Assembly: GCF_014077505.1 (NCBI RefSeq)
Contig: NZ_JACGWA010000001.1
Span: 372,001 to 436,000 of the forward strand
Reading direction: 5' to 3'
Length of the DNA stretch: 64,000 nt
DNA from: Colwellia sp. BRX10-3
Lineage (GTDB): Bacteria > Pseudomonadota > Gammaproteobacteria > Enterobacterales > Alteromonadaceae
The notes beneath the pieces are model-generated. The model saw nothing but the letters and a program-made list of their open reading frames with translations, made no database searches and was not told where the DNA came from. Of the stretch, positions 19,748 through 29,409 are shown piece after piece. The position numbers and the translations under genes were made by a program. Numbering within the stretch: the stretch's first letter is position 1; each line of letters starts with the position of its first letter.

Positions 19748-20736
19748 TGTTAAAAAGAATTGCAATAACACCAGGAGAGCCTGCAGGTATCGGCCCAGAT
19801 CTGATGATAAAAGTAGCTCAGCAAGATTGGCCAACGCAAATTGTTGCTGTCGCTTCTCCTGAGTTATTAACTGCAAGGGCGAAACTATTAAATTTGCCGC
19901 TTAACATTAAGCTTTATAACGCTAATGATGAAGTAACTGCGCACAAAGCAGGAACATTAATTGTATTGCCTGTGCCATTAAATGATGTTTGCCAACCGGG
20001 TGTACTTAATGCCAACAATGGTCATTATGTTGTTGAAACATTACGTATTGCGAGTGAAAGAAACATTTCAGGCGAATTTGATGCCGTAGTTACCGGCCCA
20101 GTACATAAAGGCTTGATAAATAAAGCCGGCATAGCATTTAGTGGGCATACAGAATACTTTGCTCATCAAGCAAACTGCTCTGACGTAGTGATGATGTTAG
20201 CTACAGAAGGCTTAAGAGTTGCTCTAGTAACAACGCATATCCCTTTAGCCTATGTATCTAAAGCTATTACACACGAAAGACTGCAAAAAGTAGCGCGCAT
20301 ATTACACCAAGATTTGATCAATAAATTTGGTATCCCTGATCCTAAAATTTATGTCTGTGGTATAAACCCGCATGCGGGTGAAGACGGCCATCTAGGCCGC
20401 GAAGAAATTGATGTAATGATCCCCGCTTTAGACGAATTACGTTCAGAAGGCATGAATCTTATTGGTCCTTTACCTGCTGATACTATTTTTCAAGCTAAAT
20501 ACTTAGATGATGCCGATGCTATTTTGAGCATGTTTCATGACCAAGGTTTACCTGTACTGAAATTCAAAGGTTTTGGCGCTTCGGTAAATATTACCCTAGG
20601 ACTGCCATTCATTAGAACATCTGTTGATCACGGTACCGCTTTAGACCTAGCAGGTACCGACAAAGCTGATGTTGGCAGTTTTATTGAAGCGATAAACACG
20701 GCAATAACATTGGCTAACAACCATGAAAAAGATTAA
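19747..20736 (+). CDS. pdxA: 4-hydroxythreonine-4-phosphate dehydrogenase
   Basis: 329 residues, typical of PdxA, which oxidises 4-phosphohydroxy-threonine in pyridoxal phosphate synthesis. Marks are [13 protein letters not shown] at the start, [34 protein letters not shown] and [12 protein letters not shown], which together hold the metal-binding histidines. The start is GTG at 19747, overlapping the surA stop by one base, consistent with translational coupling. It works downstream of Epd, encoded at 4208-5221. Confidence 0.95.
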   Translation: MLKRIAITPGEPAGIGPDLMIKVAQQDWPTQIVAVASPELLTARAKLLNLPLNIKLYNANDEVTAHKAGTLIVLPVPLNDVCQPGVLNANNGHYVVETLRIASERNISGEFDAVVTGPVHKGLINKAGIAFSGHTEYFAHQANCSDVVMMLATEGLRVALVTTHIPLAYVSKAITHERLQKVARILHQDLINKFGIPDPKIYVCGINPHAGEDGHLGREEIDVMIPALDELRSEGMNLIGPLPADTIFQAKYLDDADAILSMFHDQGLPVLKFKGFGASVNITLGLPFIRTSVDHGTALDLAGTDKADVGSFIEAINTAITLANNHEKD

Positions 20737-20754
20737 TTCGAGCAAAAAAATACT

Positions 20755-21576
20755 ATGAGTAAAAATTCCCATTTAGGTCATCAAGCTAAAAAACGCTTTG
20801 GACAAAATTTTTTACATAATGAAGCTATCATTAGCGATATTGTTGACGCCATCAACCCAGAGCCAGGTGAAAACTTAGTTGAAATTGGTCCAGGATTAGG
20901 CGCACTGACCGAGCCTGTTATAGAACGTGCAGGTCACCTCAGTGTAGTAGAATTAGATCGAGATTTAGCACATAGATTGCGCCATCATCCATTTTTGGCA
21001 CCAAAATTAACTATCTATGAAGAAGACGCCTTAAAATTTGATTTTGCTCAATTAGCGAATGCTGAAAAACCATTACGAATTTTTGGTAATTTGCCATATA
21101 ACATTTCAACCCCGCTTATCTTTCATCTACTGACGTTTAAAGACAAAGTTAAAGATATGCACTTTATGCTACAAAAAGAAGTCGTACAACGTATGGCATC
21201 AGGTGAAAACTGTAAAGCTTTTGGCCGTTTGTCAATCATGACACAATATCAATGCCAAGTTATTCCAGTGATGGAAATAGGCCCAGAAGCCTTTAAACCA
21301 GCACCAAAAGTAGACTCGGCTATCGTCAGGTTAATACCGCATAAAATCATTAAAAACCCGGTTAAGGATATTAATGCATTAAATAAGGTCTGTTTAGCGG
21401 CCTTTAATCAGCGTCGAAAAACCATTCGTAACAGCTTTAAAAAACTAATATCTGTCGAGCAGTTAACTGAATTGGGGATAGATCCCGGACTACGTCCAGA
21501 GAATTTAGCCTTAGCCGACTTTGTTATGTTAGCTAACTTTGTTACTGACAATCCAATAGCACTTGACGATGAGTAA
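20755..21576 (+). CDS. rsmA: 16S rRNA (A1518/A1519) dimethyltransferase
   Basis: 273 residues (also called KsgA). It dimethylates two adenines in the 3' terminal helix of 16S rRNA late in 30S assembly. Seen: [11 protein letters not shown] at the start, SAM-binding [13 protein letters not shown], acidic VVELDRD, and catalytic NLPYNIS. It lies 18 bases after pdxA, and its end overlaps the apaG start by eight bases. Confidence 0.96.
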   Translation: MSKNSHLGHQAKKRFGQNFLHNEAIISDIVDAINPEPGENLVEIGPGLGALTEPVIERAGHLSVVELDRDLAHRLRHHPFLAPKLTIYEEDALKFDFAQLANAEKPLRIFGNLPYNISTPLIFHLLTFKDKVKDMHFMLQKEVVQRMASGENCKAFGRLSIMTQYQCQVIPVMEIGPEAFKPAPKVDSAIVRLIPHKIIKNPVKDINALNKVCLAAFNQRRKTIRNSFKKLISVEQLTELGIDPGLRPENLALADFVMLANFVTDNPIALDDE

Positions 21577-21961
21577 TAACAACATAGCAACAACTGCTAA
21601 CATTCAAGTTTCAGTAGTTAGCGACTATATTGCACAGCAATCTGTCGAAGCTGAGCATCAGTTTGTTTTTAGTTACACCATTACTGTTACAAATAACGGT
21701 GAAGAAACGGTACAACTACTAAGTCGTTATTGGTTAATTACCGACGCTAATGGTGACTCTAGTACCGTGACAGGTGAAGGAGTTATCGGCCAACAACCTT
21801 TTATTAAAGCAGGCCAAAGCTTTACTTATACTAGCGGTTGTATATTGAAATCTCCGCTAGGTAATATGCAAGGGCACTATCAGATGCAAATTAACTCTGC
21901 AACCTTAGTTCAAGTTGAAGTTCCGCTATTTCGATTAGCAAAGCCCAACATATTAAATTAG
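21569..21961 (+). CDS. apaG: ApaG (Co2+/Mg2+ efflux-associated) protein
   Basis: 130 residues from ATG 21569. This is a single fibronectin-III-like beta-sandwich domain; seen are the segments [22 protein letters not shown] and GEGVIGQQP, typical of ApaG. Its biochemical role is unsettled; mutants in Salmonella affect Co2+ resistance and Mg2+ efflux. A TTG six bases upstream is also in frame, but ATG 21569 lies in the ATGAGTAA overlap with the rsmA stop, so coupled translation is likely and no separate strong ribosome binding site is seen. Confidence 0.93.
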   Translation: MSNNNIATTANIQVSVVSDYIAQQSVEAEHQFVFSYTITVTNNGEETVQLLSRYWLITDANGDSSTVTGEGVIGQQPFIKAGQSFTYTSGCILKSPLGNMQGHYQMQINSATLVQVEVPLFRLAKPNILN

Positions 21962-21970
21962 AGATCGCTA

Positions 21971-22789
21971 ATGGCAGTTTATTTCGTCGGTGACATTCAA
22001 GGCTGCTACAGCGAACTAGATGCTTTATTAACTCAAGTAGGATTTTCAAACACTAGCGACCAACTTTATGTCGCTGGTGACCTAGTTGCCCGCGGACCTA
22101 ACTCCCTTGAAACATTACGCTTTATTAAGTCGATCAACCAAAATGCTAAAGTAGTTTTAGGGAATCATGACTTACATTTACTTGCCGTTTATCACGGTAT
22201 TAAAAAAGTAAAACAGCAAGATCAGCTATCGGCATTATTAGCCGCACCCGATGCAGCAGAGCTCATGCACTGGTTAATTCAACAGCCGCTTATTCAAAAA
22301 CTACCCAATGAAGAAACGTATATGAGCCACGCTGGGCTCTCACCACAGTGGACACCACAACAAGCACTTAAACAGGCTAAAATAGCGCAGCAACATTTAA
22401 CCTCTTCAGCAAGTCACACTTGGTTGAGAAAAATGTATGGTGAACAGCCTACAAACTGGTTAGAGGCAGACGATGAACTCAGCCGTTTTAGATTTACCAT
22501 CAACTCGCTAACCCGTATGCGCTATTGCTTAGCTGATGGTAGTTTAGACTTTAGCTGTAAAGAAAGCCCTAGCAATGCACCAAAAGAATTATCACCTTGG
22601 TTTGAATTTCAGCATATTAGCGATAATACTCAATGGGTATTTGGTCATTGGGCTGCTTTAATGGGACATTGCCAAGCTAATAATATATACGCACTAGATA
22701 CTGGCTGTGTTTGGGGACAACACATGACTATGCTTAGGTGGCATGATAAAAAAATATTTATCGAACAATCGCATAAAAATCTAAGATAA
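21971..22789 (+). CDS. apaH: Bis(5'-nucleosyl)-tetraphosphatase, symmetrical
   Basis: 272 residues. ApaH cleaves diadenosine tetraphosphate and related alarmones, including Np4 caps on RNA. The metallophosphatase motifs are GDIQGCYSELDALL, GDLVARGPNSLETL and GNHDLHLLA, with late metal ligands in FGHWAAL. It is the last gene of the lptD operon, nine bases after apaG. Confidence 0.95.
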   Translation: MAVYFVGDIQGCYSELDALLTQVGFSNTSDQLYVAGDLVARGPNSLETLRFIKSINQNAKVVLGNHDLHLLAVYHGIKKVKQQDQLSALLAAPDAAELMHWLIQQPLIQKLPNEETYMSHAGLSPQWTPQQALKQAKIAQQHLTSSASHTWLRKMYGEQPTNWLEADDELSRFRFTINSLTRMRYCLADGSLDFSCKESPSNAPKELSPWFEFQHISDNTQWVFGHWAALMGHCQANNIYALDTGCVWGQHMTMLRWHDKKIFIEQSHKNLR

Positions 22790-22955
22790 AGTCTAGCATT
22801 AGTTTAAAAAGTAATTTAGCTTGTTATACTAGCGATAATACTTATCTACTTTCCTTTGTAGTCTAATAATAATTAACGTTCACACGCATTTATATTTCAG
22901 TTTATTAATTATAGTGTGATCAAATAATGATTTAATTTATATATTGGTGGGATCT

Positions 22956-24974
22956 ATGAAATTAACCGTAGCAATGAAAATAATTGGTGGTTTTGCCATT
23001 ATTTCACTTTTACTCATTTTAACCAGCGTAATATCATGGAATAGTTTAAATACTATTGGCGATGCTACAAAGCAGCAAGATGAACTTGCAATACCTACAT
23101 TAAAAGCAAGTAACAAATTAGCTAACGATCTAACCGGTATTGGCAACCTAACTCTGCGCGCATATTATCAAACAGAATTAGCACCGCTTAGAGGAAACTA
23201 TAACGCTTTTGATGCTGACAAAAATAACTTTAGAACTCACCTAACGAAATTAAAAAGTATCGTTCAGAACGAAGCAAGCTTAATCGCTAACTTGCGTAAA
23301 GTTGATTCCGTTTACAGTAGCTTAGAGAGCGAAATCGATAAGGTACTTAGTAATCGAAAACTTGCAATAGAACAACGCCTCGCTCTAGCTGACAAGATAG
23401 ACATAATCGAGGAAAAAGCAGACGATACTGCGACTATTTTACTAGATCTTGGCGACCACGAGCTCGCATCAACAAAGTTACAACGTGCTGTTAGTTTAGC
23501 TGAACGCTTAGAGACTTTGCTTAATAGCATTGTTAGTTCATCTTTTGAATATCGTGAATTAAAAGATAAACAGTCAGCATCATTGGTCACCAGTGAAATT
23601 GAAAACACTTTTAATGATATTAAAAAGTCAGTTAAAGATGTGGTTAATGAGTTAAATTTACAAGACATGGCTGGTATTGCAGATGAATTAACTGATAGTT
23701 TTTCAGCATTAGAAGATTACATCACCGGCAGTGATAAAATTTTTGCTAATAAAAATAACCAACTAAACGCCATTGCAGCTGCAACTGTGAGTTTGAAATT
23801 AGCAGAAGATGGCATTAGTAGCGCTAATGCAATATTAGACACGCAAGTCGACCTAGCCAATAAAACAACAATCGCAACAGGCGCTTTAGTTGAAAAATCT
23901 GTTTCTGACGGCACTCGCAACACCTTAGTCATTACCCTAGTTTCGATTACCTTGGCAATTATCATAGCGTGGATAACGTTAACCAGCATTACTCGCCCTT
24001 TAAAGCGCGTAAACGAAATGCTCAATGTCGTCGCTTCTGGTGACTTATCTCGCAAGTTAGATGAAAGTGGTAATGATGAGTTCGCTCAGCTTTCACGTAA
24101 CTGCAACTTATTAATAGATAGTTTACGAAGCTTAATCCAAAGTATTGTCAGTCGCTCGACCCAACTAGCAACAGCGGCAGAGCAAACTTCTGCAGTAACC
24201 GCTCAAAGTACGACGGCAATAGAAGAGCAACGCATGCAAGTAGAACAAGCGGCCTCGGCGACCACCGAAATGAGCAGTACGGCACAAAGTGTGCTATCAA
24301 GTGCCAATGACGCCTTAGGCGAAATCAAGCAAGCAGATGACGAAGCTGAGCGTGTTAAAGTTATTTCTGGTCGTAACCGTCAAACTATTGAGCTATTAGC
24401 TAATGAAGTAGAATCTGCCTCGCAAGTTATCAATAAATTACAACAAGATAGCGCATCAATCGGCGGCATTCTTGATGTTATCAGAGGCATTGCAGAACAA
24501 ACCAACTTATTAGCACTAAACGCTGCTATAGAAGCAGCACGTGCTGGTGAACAAGGCAGAGGCTTTGCCGTAGTGGCTGATGAAGTAAGAACGTTAGCTA
24601 GCCGAACTCAAGAATCAACCCAAGAAATTCAAAATATGATTGAAGTGCTGCAAGGCGGTGCTGAAAAAGCCGTTTCAGTTATGGATGCAGGCAAAAAACA
24701 AGCGACAAACTGTGTGGAACAAAGCATTCAAGCCGAACAAGCACTTGATACTATTACACACGCTGTACATGAAGCCTTTGATCGTAGTTCGCAAATAGCA
24801 ACCGCGGCTGAAGAGCAAAGCGTGGTTGCCCATGAAATAAGCGAAAATTTAGAATCAATTGTGGCTATTGCTGAACAAACGACAGCTGGCTCTAAACAAA
24901 CTGCAGAATCAAGCAGTGAAGTTGCCCGCTTAGCTGAAGAATTACAACAATCGGTACAAGAATTTAAGCTTTAG
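22956..24974 (+). CDS. Methyl-accepting chemotaxis protein
   Basis: 672 residues from ATG 22956, with GGTGGGA upstream as ribosome binding site; an in-frame TTG twelve bases earlier is less likely. A first membrane segment (about 9-30) is followed by a helical periplasmic sensor of about 280 residues, a second segment (about 315-338, [20 protein letters not shown]), a HAMP domain ([13 protein letters not shown] and on) and a long coiled-coil signalling domain with the conserved hairpin tip [24 protein letters not shown]. It relays a signal to CheA/CheW. The ligand cannot be told from sequence. No other chemotaxis gene is near. Confidence 0.93.
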   Translation: MKLTVAMKIIGGFAIISLLLILTSVISWNSLNTIGDATKQQDELAIPTLKASNKLANDLTGIGNLTLRAYYQTELAPLRGNYNAFDADKNNFRTHLTKLKSIVQNEASLIANLRKVDSVYSSLESEIDKVLSNRKLAIEQRLALADKIDIIEEKADDTATILLDLGDHELASTKLQRAVSLAERLETLLNSIVSSSFEYRELKDKQSASLVTSEIENTFNDIKKSVKDVVNELNLQDMAGIADELTDSFSALEDYITGSDKIFANKNNQLNAIAAATVSLKLAEDGISSANAILDTQVDLANKTTIATGALVEKSVSDGTRNTLVITLVSITLAIIIAWITLTSITRPLKRVNEMLNVVASGDLSRKLDESGNDEFAQLSRNCNLLIDSLRSLIQSIVSRSTQLATAAEQTSAVTAQSTTAIEEQRMQVEQAASATTEMSSTAQSVLSSANDALGEIKQADDEAERVKVISGRNRQTIELLANEVESASQVINKLQQDSASIGGILDVIRGIAEQTNLLALNAAIEAARAGEQGRGFAVVADEVRTLASRTQESTQEIQNMIEVLQGGAEKAVSVMDAGKKQATNCVEQSIQAEQALDTITHAVHEAFDRSSQIATAAEEQSVVAHEISENLESIVAIAEQTTAGSKQTAESSSEVARLAEELQQSVQEFKL

Positions 24975-25066
24975 TTATCATCAGAGTTTAAATAGCATAA
25001 AGAGCTTAATGTCTAATAGTTATGGTGTTTTCTAATAATCATCGACCAATCAAGTAGTTAACTTAT

Positions 25067-25100
25067 AAAGGCTTCTGAATTTATTCAGAAGCCTTTATTT
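25067..25100 (+). terminator. Rho-independent terminator after chemoreceptor gene
   Basis: Stem 25067-25079 with 25084-25096 (aaaggcttctgaa/ttcagaagccttt), then atttttg. Confidence 0.85.
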
Positions 25101-25219
25101 TTGCAACTATCAACCGCTGCATCACTAGTATCGCCAAAAATAGATCTAATTATCAGTATTATCCAGATAAAACACTTCAGCAGATAAATTTTCAATCAGT
25201 AGATTAATAACTCTAACTA

Positions 25220-25248
25220 TTGACAAGCTATAGCAATGGGTTCAAAAT
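25220..25248 (+). promoter_or_regulatory. Candidate sigma-70 promoter for the B12 riboswitch transcript
   Basis: TTGACA at 25220-25225 and caaaat at 25243-25248 with 17-base spacing. The -35 is perfect and the -10 matches four of six. The start would be near 25255, just before the aptamer's P1 strand at 25265. Confidence 0.55.
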
Positions 25249-25264
25249 TGCGGCTCAAAATTGC

Positions 25265-25411
25265 TTAGGTGCTCGATATTTATACGTTAACAACGTAAAA
25301 ATTAAGAGATAATCGGGAAGTTAGTGACTTTGCTATACGCATAAGTCTGACGCTGCCCCCGCAACGGTAATACTTTGTTAATTACAAAGTTAAGCCCGGA
25401 GACCGGCCTAA
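25265..25411 (+). promoter_or_regulatory. Cobalamin (B12) riboswitch aptamer
   Basis: Conserved cores appear in order: cgggaagttagtg (the AGGGAA...GGTG element), gctgcccccgcaacggta (the B12-box-like core), and aagcccggagaccggcc. A short P1 closes it, 25265-25269 (ttagg) with 25407-25411 (cctaa). The btuB gene begins 116 bases downstream. These riboswitches bind adenosylcobalamin or related forms and reduce expression of B12 uptake genes. The location and core elements make the call firm; the exact ends are estimated. Confidence 0.93.
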
Positions 25412-25500
25412 ACAACATAGAATTATTTGCAGTGCGGTGGGCGCTACGGAAATATAATGACATTAGCTTCAATTTAGCTAAATCGTCAGTAATCTTCCGT

Positions 25501-25524
25501 ACCTCCCTCAAAACTTTTGAGGTG
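25501..25524 (+). promoter_or_regulatory. btuB: Hairpin sequestering the btuB ribosome binding site
   Basis: The Shine-Dalgarno gaggtg at 25519-25524, four bases before ATG 25528, can pair in two ways: 25506-25511 (cctcaa) with 25517-25522 (ttgagg), or 25501-25505 (acctc) with 25519-25523 (gaggt). This fits a translational expression platform for the upstream riboswitch. A larger imperfect stem, tacggaa near 25446 with ttccgta near 25496, precedes it. Confidence 0.65.
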
Positions 25525-25527
25525 ATC

Positions 25528-27525
25528 ATGTTCTCTTATTTACGCTATTTATTTATAATTTTCCCTGTGGCTATGCCCACTTTTGCACAAGATGAACCTG
25601 CTTCTGATGAAGAACTCGAAGTTATCGAAGTTGTAAATGATCAAAGTTTCAACTCACCTAATTATCAAGTGTTGCAGCGTGAAAGTTTTGTCCATTCATC
25701 ACAAACCCTTGCTGATATTTTACAATCTGTTAATGGTATTCAAATTCGTCAAATAAGTGGTATTGGTAATCCTGTCTCAGTTTCTATTCGAGGCTCGAGC
25801 AGCAAGCAAGTACAGCTCTATATTGATGGTCAACTTATTAATGATAGTCAGTTTGGTGGTTTTGACTTAAACCAAATTCCTACTGAACAAATTGAAAGTA
25901 TTGAAATTAGCAAAAACCAAGCCATTGGCACTGGCGCGACGCCCATTGGCGGCGTTATACGCATCAACACTTATAATCCGACTGAAGACACCAGTAAGCT
26001 AACATTAGCCACAGGGTCATTTGGCTATCGTGAAGCTAACATATTATTTAATAAAGCCTTTAAGGCTCATAGTCTGTCATTTGGTGGCCATTATGTTCAG
26101 AGTGACAATGATTATGACTTTCTTGTGCCGCAAAGTTTTGAAGATAGCACCAAGTCAGATGTACAAGCATTAAGAAATAATGAGTTCACCAAGAAGACTC
26201 TGTTTATCAATGATATTCTTCAATTTGGTCAACATCAGATCAGATTAAATCTCCAATACAATGATCAAGACAAACACTTGCCCAACTATCGCAATAACTC
26301 TCCTGAAAATAGCTCAGCCTTAAACTCAGACAACATTCGCTATAGTTACCAGCATCAATGGTTAAGTAATTCATCTTGGTTAGATTCAATAGAGTTTGAA
26401 GCTTATGCTGAAGACAAAGACGAACGTTATATTTCGAGCCAAGACTCAGTAATATTTGATATCAATAATTATAAAACCAACAAGCAACATATAGGCTTTA
26501 AACCACTACTGACTTGGCATACCTTTAATCTGATACCTTTTATCAGTTTCAATAAACAAAAATTTTCCTCTGTTAGTCAACATAATGGTCAACCAACACA
26601 ATGTAATGGTATTGGTTCATGTGATATTTCGGCAAAACAAAAAAAATTCAACCTAGGTTCTCGTCTAGAGTGGCAACCCGTGTCATTGCCTATGGAAGCT
26701 TACGTATTGATCAGTAATTTACGTGAAGAAAACTCAAACACGGCACGTAATCAGCCCGATGCTGAAAAATTTCAAGACAATGAAACTTACTTAACCACCG
26801 AATTAGGCTTAAGTGTTAAACATGAAAATTATAAAATTACCGCCAACTTAAGTGACGGTGTAAGAACACCAACACTATACGAATTATTTGGAGATCGCGG
26901 CTCTTTTAAAGGTAATGACAATTTACTTCCTGAAGAAGCCAAGACACTTTCAGTTGGGGGTCAATATAATGATAAAAAGCTGTCAATATCATCTTCCGTT
27001 TACCAACAAAAATTAGAAAATTCTATAGTCGCTATTTTCAATTCAAGTAATGTTGGCAGCTATAGTAATGTCAGTGATGCAAATTTATTAGGCTTTGAAA
27101 TCCAAGTTAATTATCAATTATTTGATGCACTATCCTTATCGTTACAAGCGAACCTAATTGACAGTGAAATTGAATCTGACTTTGTCGCATTTAATAATAA
27201 TAAGCTACCGGGCATCTATCATCAGCAATACAGCGTCGCGCTAAAATATAAAGTAAATAAAGCATGGCATATGTCATTTAAAACCAGTCAAGACAAAGAC
27301 TTGTACTTCAATCTTATTAACAGATTTCAAAATGACGTTAGTCACTTTGGTAACGGGAATCCAGCCAACCGCACAGTATCTGATCTGTCAATATATTGGA
27401 AACAAGACAAGCATCGCGTGTCTTTCAGTGCCAACAATCTATTTAATGATAAGTATCAAGATCTTGCGAACAGAAGATCGCAAGGTCGCAGTTTACAAAT
27501 AAAATACACAATCGAGGGATTATAA
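25528..27525 (+). CDS. btuB: TonB-dependent vitamin B12 receptor BtuB
   Basis: 665 residues from ATG 25528. An earlier in-frame start at 25375 would lie inside the riboswitch and is rejected. Signal peptide ends near FAQ (residue 21), a TonB box-like ELEVIEVV lies at about 30-36, then a plug domain (QTLADILQSVNGIQIRQISG, VSIRGSSSKQVQLYIDGQ, IESIEISKNQAIG) and a barrel of TonB-dependent receptor type with the late motif VSFSANNLFNDKYQD. The riboswitch identifies the substrate as a corrinoid. The C-terminus extends a few residues past the last strand (IKYTIEGL) rather than ending in an aromatic residue. Its stop TAA is immediately followed by the ATG of the lipoprotein gene. Confidence 0.93.
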   Translation: MFSYLRYLFIIFPVAMPTFAQDEPASDEELEVIEVVNDQSFNSPNYQVLQRESFVHSSQTLADILQSVNGIQIRQISGIGNPVSVSIRGSSSKQVQLYIDGQLINDSQFGGFDLNQIPTEQIESIEISKNQAIGTGATPIGGVIRINTYNPTEDTSKLTLATGSFGYREANILFNKAFKAHSLSFGGHYVQSDNDYDFLVPQSFEDSTKSDVQALRNNEFTKKTLFINDILQFGQHQIRLNLQYNDQDKHLPNYRNNSPENSSALNSDNIRYSYQHQWLSNSSWLDSIEFEAYAEDKDERYISSQDSVIFDINNYKTNKQHIGFKPLLTWHTFNLIPFISFNKQKFSSVSQHNGQPTQCNGIGSCDISAKQKKFNLGSRLEWQPVSLPMEAYVLISNLREENSNTARNQPDAEKFQDNETYLTTELGLSVKHENYKITANLSDGVRTPTLYELFGDRGSFKGNDNLLPEEAKTLSVGGQYNDKKLSISSSVYQQKLENSIVAIFNSSNVGSYSNVSDANLLGFEIQVNYQLFDALSLSLQANLIDSEIESDFVAFNNNKLPGIYHQQYSVALKYKVNKAWHMSFKTSQDKDLYFNLINRFQNDVSHFGNGNPANRTVSDLSIYWKQDKHRVSFSANNLFNDKYQDLANRRSQGRSLQIKYTIEGL

Positions 27526-29007
27526 ATGTTAACAAGTTTTAGAAAACAATTACTGCCACTAAGTTTAGTGATCGGAACAACTATACTTGCAGGCTGTGGT
27601 GGCGGCTCAGACAGTAATGACGCTCCACTAGTTACCGGTGCAACTAGCCCTATCGTTGAAGAGAATACAACATTAGTTAGCAACTATAATGCAACAGATG
27701 CTGATGGCGATGCCATAACCTTGTCTTTAAGCGGTAGTTCCAGTAGTTTGTTTACTATCACACAAGCCGGTGAATTAAGCTTTTTAAACGCCCCTGATTT
27801 TGAAAATGGCGATGTAGGTCCTTTCGCCGTAACTATTATTGCTACTGACGACAGTAAAAAACGTTTAACGGGCGAGTTATCCGTTCAAGTAACGGTTGGT
27901 GATGTTAAAGACACACCTTCGTTTGCCGTTGTGCAAACGGTTGCACCTGATTATTCAGGCTCAGAAGTCGTTACATTAGATCCCTCAACACAATTAGTGA
28001 CTAAAGGTTATTACATTAAAGATGGCTCTGACTACACGGTACGTAGTTACAATAAAGACGTTTTTCATATCGGTCGTTTCTTTATTGACACAATATCAAA
28101 ATATAATGCAGATGCCCTTGATACTGAAATCTGGACTTATACTACACAAGATAATGGCGATTCTAGTTCACGTAATCCATACGATATCGTTTCGGTAAGT
28201 GAGACTAAGGCCTATATTTTGCGCTACGGTTCAAGCAAGGTTTGGATTGTAAACCCACAAGCAACCACAGCTGAAGACTTTAAAATTGGCGAATTAGATC
28301 TTGACGCTTATATAGATAGCAATAATAGCAATGGTACACCTAACCCTGCAGCAGGTGCTGTGGTCGATGGTAAATTATTTATTGCCTTACAACGTTTGGA
28401 TGACTCTTATGCACCAAATACGGCTTACATTGCTGTTTTTGATACTGAAACCGACCTAGAAATAGAAACTAACGCCAACGCTGATGACGCAGTTATGGGC
28501 ATTCCTTTAGTGGGTATAAACCCACTTGATAACAGCATTGTTAGCAAAGATGGCATCGTTTATGTAACGACCCGTAACTCATACACAGACACTGATTTAA
28601 CTTTCAGCCGTATTGAAGCTATTTCAGCAAGTGATTACAGCTTGAGCACAGTATTGACTGCTGCCGATATAGCCGGCAATTCAGGTAGTTTTATTGGTTC
28701 AAGTGTGATCGTTTCTGCAACAAAAGGTTATTTCGTAGCTGGTGAAACTTTTTACTCGCCTTATCGTGTACTTTCAACTGTTTACAGCTTCAATCCAACA
28801 ACTGGTGCTATTGCTGATGAAGGACTAGTAGATACGGGTTCAGAGCAAATAAGCCATATTAATTTAGATGCCGCGAATTACCTTTGGATCAGTGTTAGCA
28901 ACCCAACTAATCCAGGTGTTGACGTAATAAATACTGAAACAAATATAAAAGCGCTACCTAGATTTGCCACTGATTTAAACCCAACGGCCATTGCATTTAT
29001 CGAATAG
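27526..29007 (+). CDS. Surface-type lipoprotein, cadherin-like domain plus probable beta-propeller; BtuG-like candidate
   Basis: 493 residues. The signal peptide ends in the lipobox LAGC (Cys24) followed by GGGSDSN, a flexible lipoprotein tether. Residues about 40-125 form a cadherin-like domain (NATDADGDAITLSLSG, LFTITQAGELSF, VTIIATDDS). From about 135 to the end, repeats resembling propeller blades recur: KAYILRYGSSKVWIVNP, KLFIALQRLDDSYAPNTAYI, IVYVTTRNSYTDT, KGYFVAGETFYSP, YLWISVSNPTN. It starts directly at the btuB stop, with gaggga as ribosome binding site, so it shares the B12-regulated mRNA. In Bacteroides, BtuG is a beta-propeller surface lipoprotein that hands B12 to BtuB. I infer a similar role; I cannot test homology here, and convergence or another envelope function remains possible. 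Confidence 0.65.
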   Translation: MLTSFRKQLLPLSLVIGTTILAGCGGGSDSNDAPLVTGATSPIVEENTTLVSNYNATDADGDAITLSLSGSSSSLFTITQAGELSFLNAPDFENGDVGPFAVTIIATDDSKKRLTGELSVQVTVGDVKDTPSFAVVQTVAPDYSGSEVVTLDPSTQLVTKGYYIKDGSDYTVRSYNKDVFHIGRFFIDTISKYNADALDTEIWTYTTQDNGDSSSRNPYDIVSVSETKAYILRYGSSKVWIVNPQATTAEDFKIGELDLDAYIDSNNSNGTPNPAAGAVVDGKLFIALQRLDDSYAPNTAYIAVFDTETDLEIETNANADDAVMGIPLVGINPLDNSIVSKDGIVYVTTRNSYTDTDLTFSRIEAISASDYSLSTVLTAADIAGNSGSFIGSSVIVSATKGYFVAGETFYSPYRVLSTVYSFNPTTGAIADEGLVDTGSEQISHINLDAANYLWISVSNPTNPGVDVINTETNIKALPRFATDLNPTAIAFIE

Positions 29008-29038
29008 TAAAATGCGAACTTGATAATGCATGAATAAC

Positions 29039-29066
29039 AAAACCGCTTTACAGCGGTTTTTTTATT
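29039..29066 (+). terminator. Rho-independent terminator of the btuB operon
   Basis: Stem 29039-29046 with 29053-29060 (aaaaccgc/gcggtttt), then a T-rich tail ttttatttttg. Confidence 0.9.
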
Positions 29067-29409
29067 TTTGAGCAACTAACTAACAATATGCCAAAACAGT
29101 ATTAACGTTAAATTCAGCTTTATCAGACACGAAATATCTGTGCGACACAAAATGCCTGTTTAAACTCATTCAACCTAAGGTGACAAATTAATATTAAATA
29201 CAGATAAGCTTATCGCATTAATAACTAAACTATTGCGCGGAAAAATCAAAAGCACGAAACATTAAAAAATTAATCATTAGGTCTCACTTTTTGATAAAGT
29301 AAAAACACTCAGTCTAAACATCACTTATTCATAGCGAAACTTTACTTATAAACAAGTAATGAAAAGACAATGTTATGACAAGACAACTGTGAATCAACAA
29401 GGAAAATGC
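29067..29409 (+). other. Leader region of the cobalamin-binding protein gene
   Basis: 343 AT-rich bases that must hold the promoter of the next two genes. I find no riboswitch core elements, so B12 control here, if any, is not by a second aptamer. CAAGGA at 29397-29402 is the ribosome binding site for ATG 29410. Confidence 0.5.

Noticed and set aside
25375-25527. Upstream in-frame extension of btuB
   Set aside because: It lies within the riboswitch and leader; ATG 25528 has a good ribosome binding site and a signal peptide follows it.
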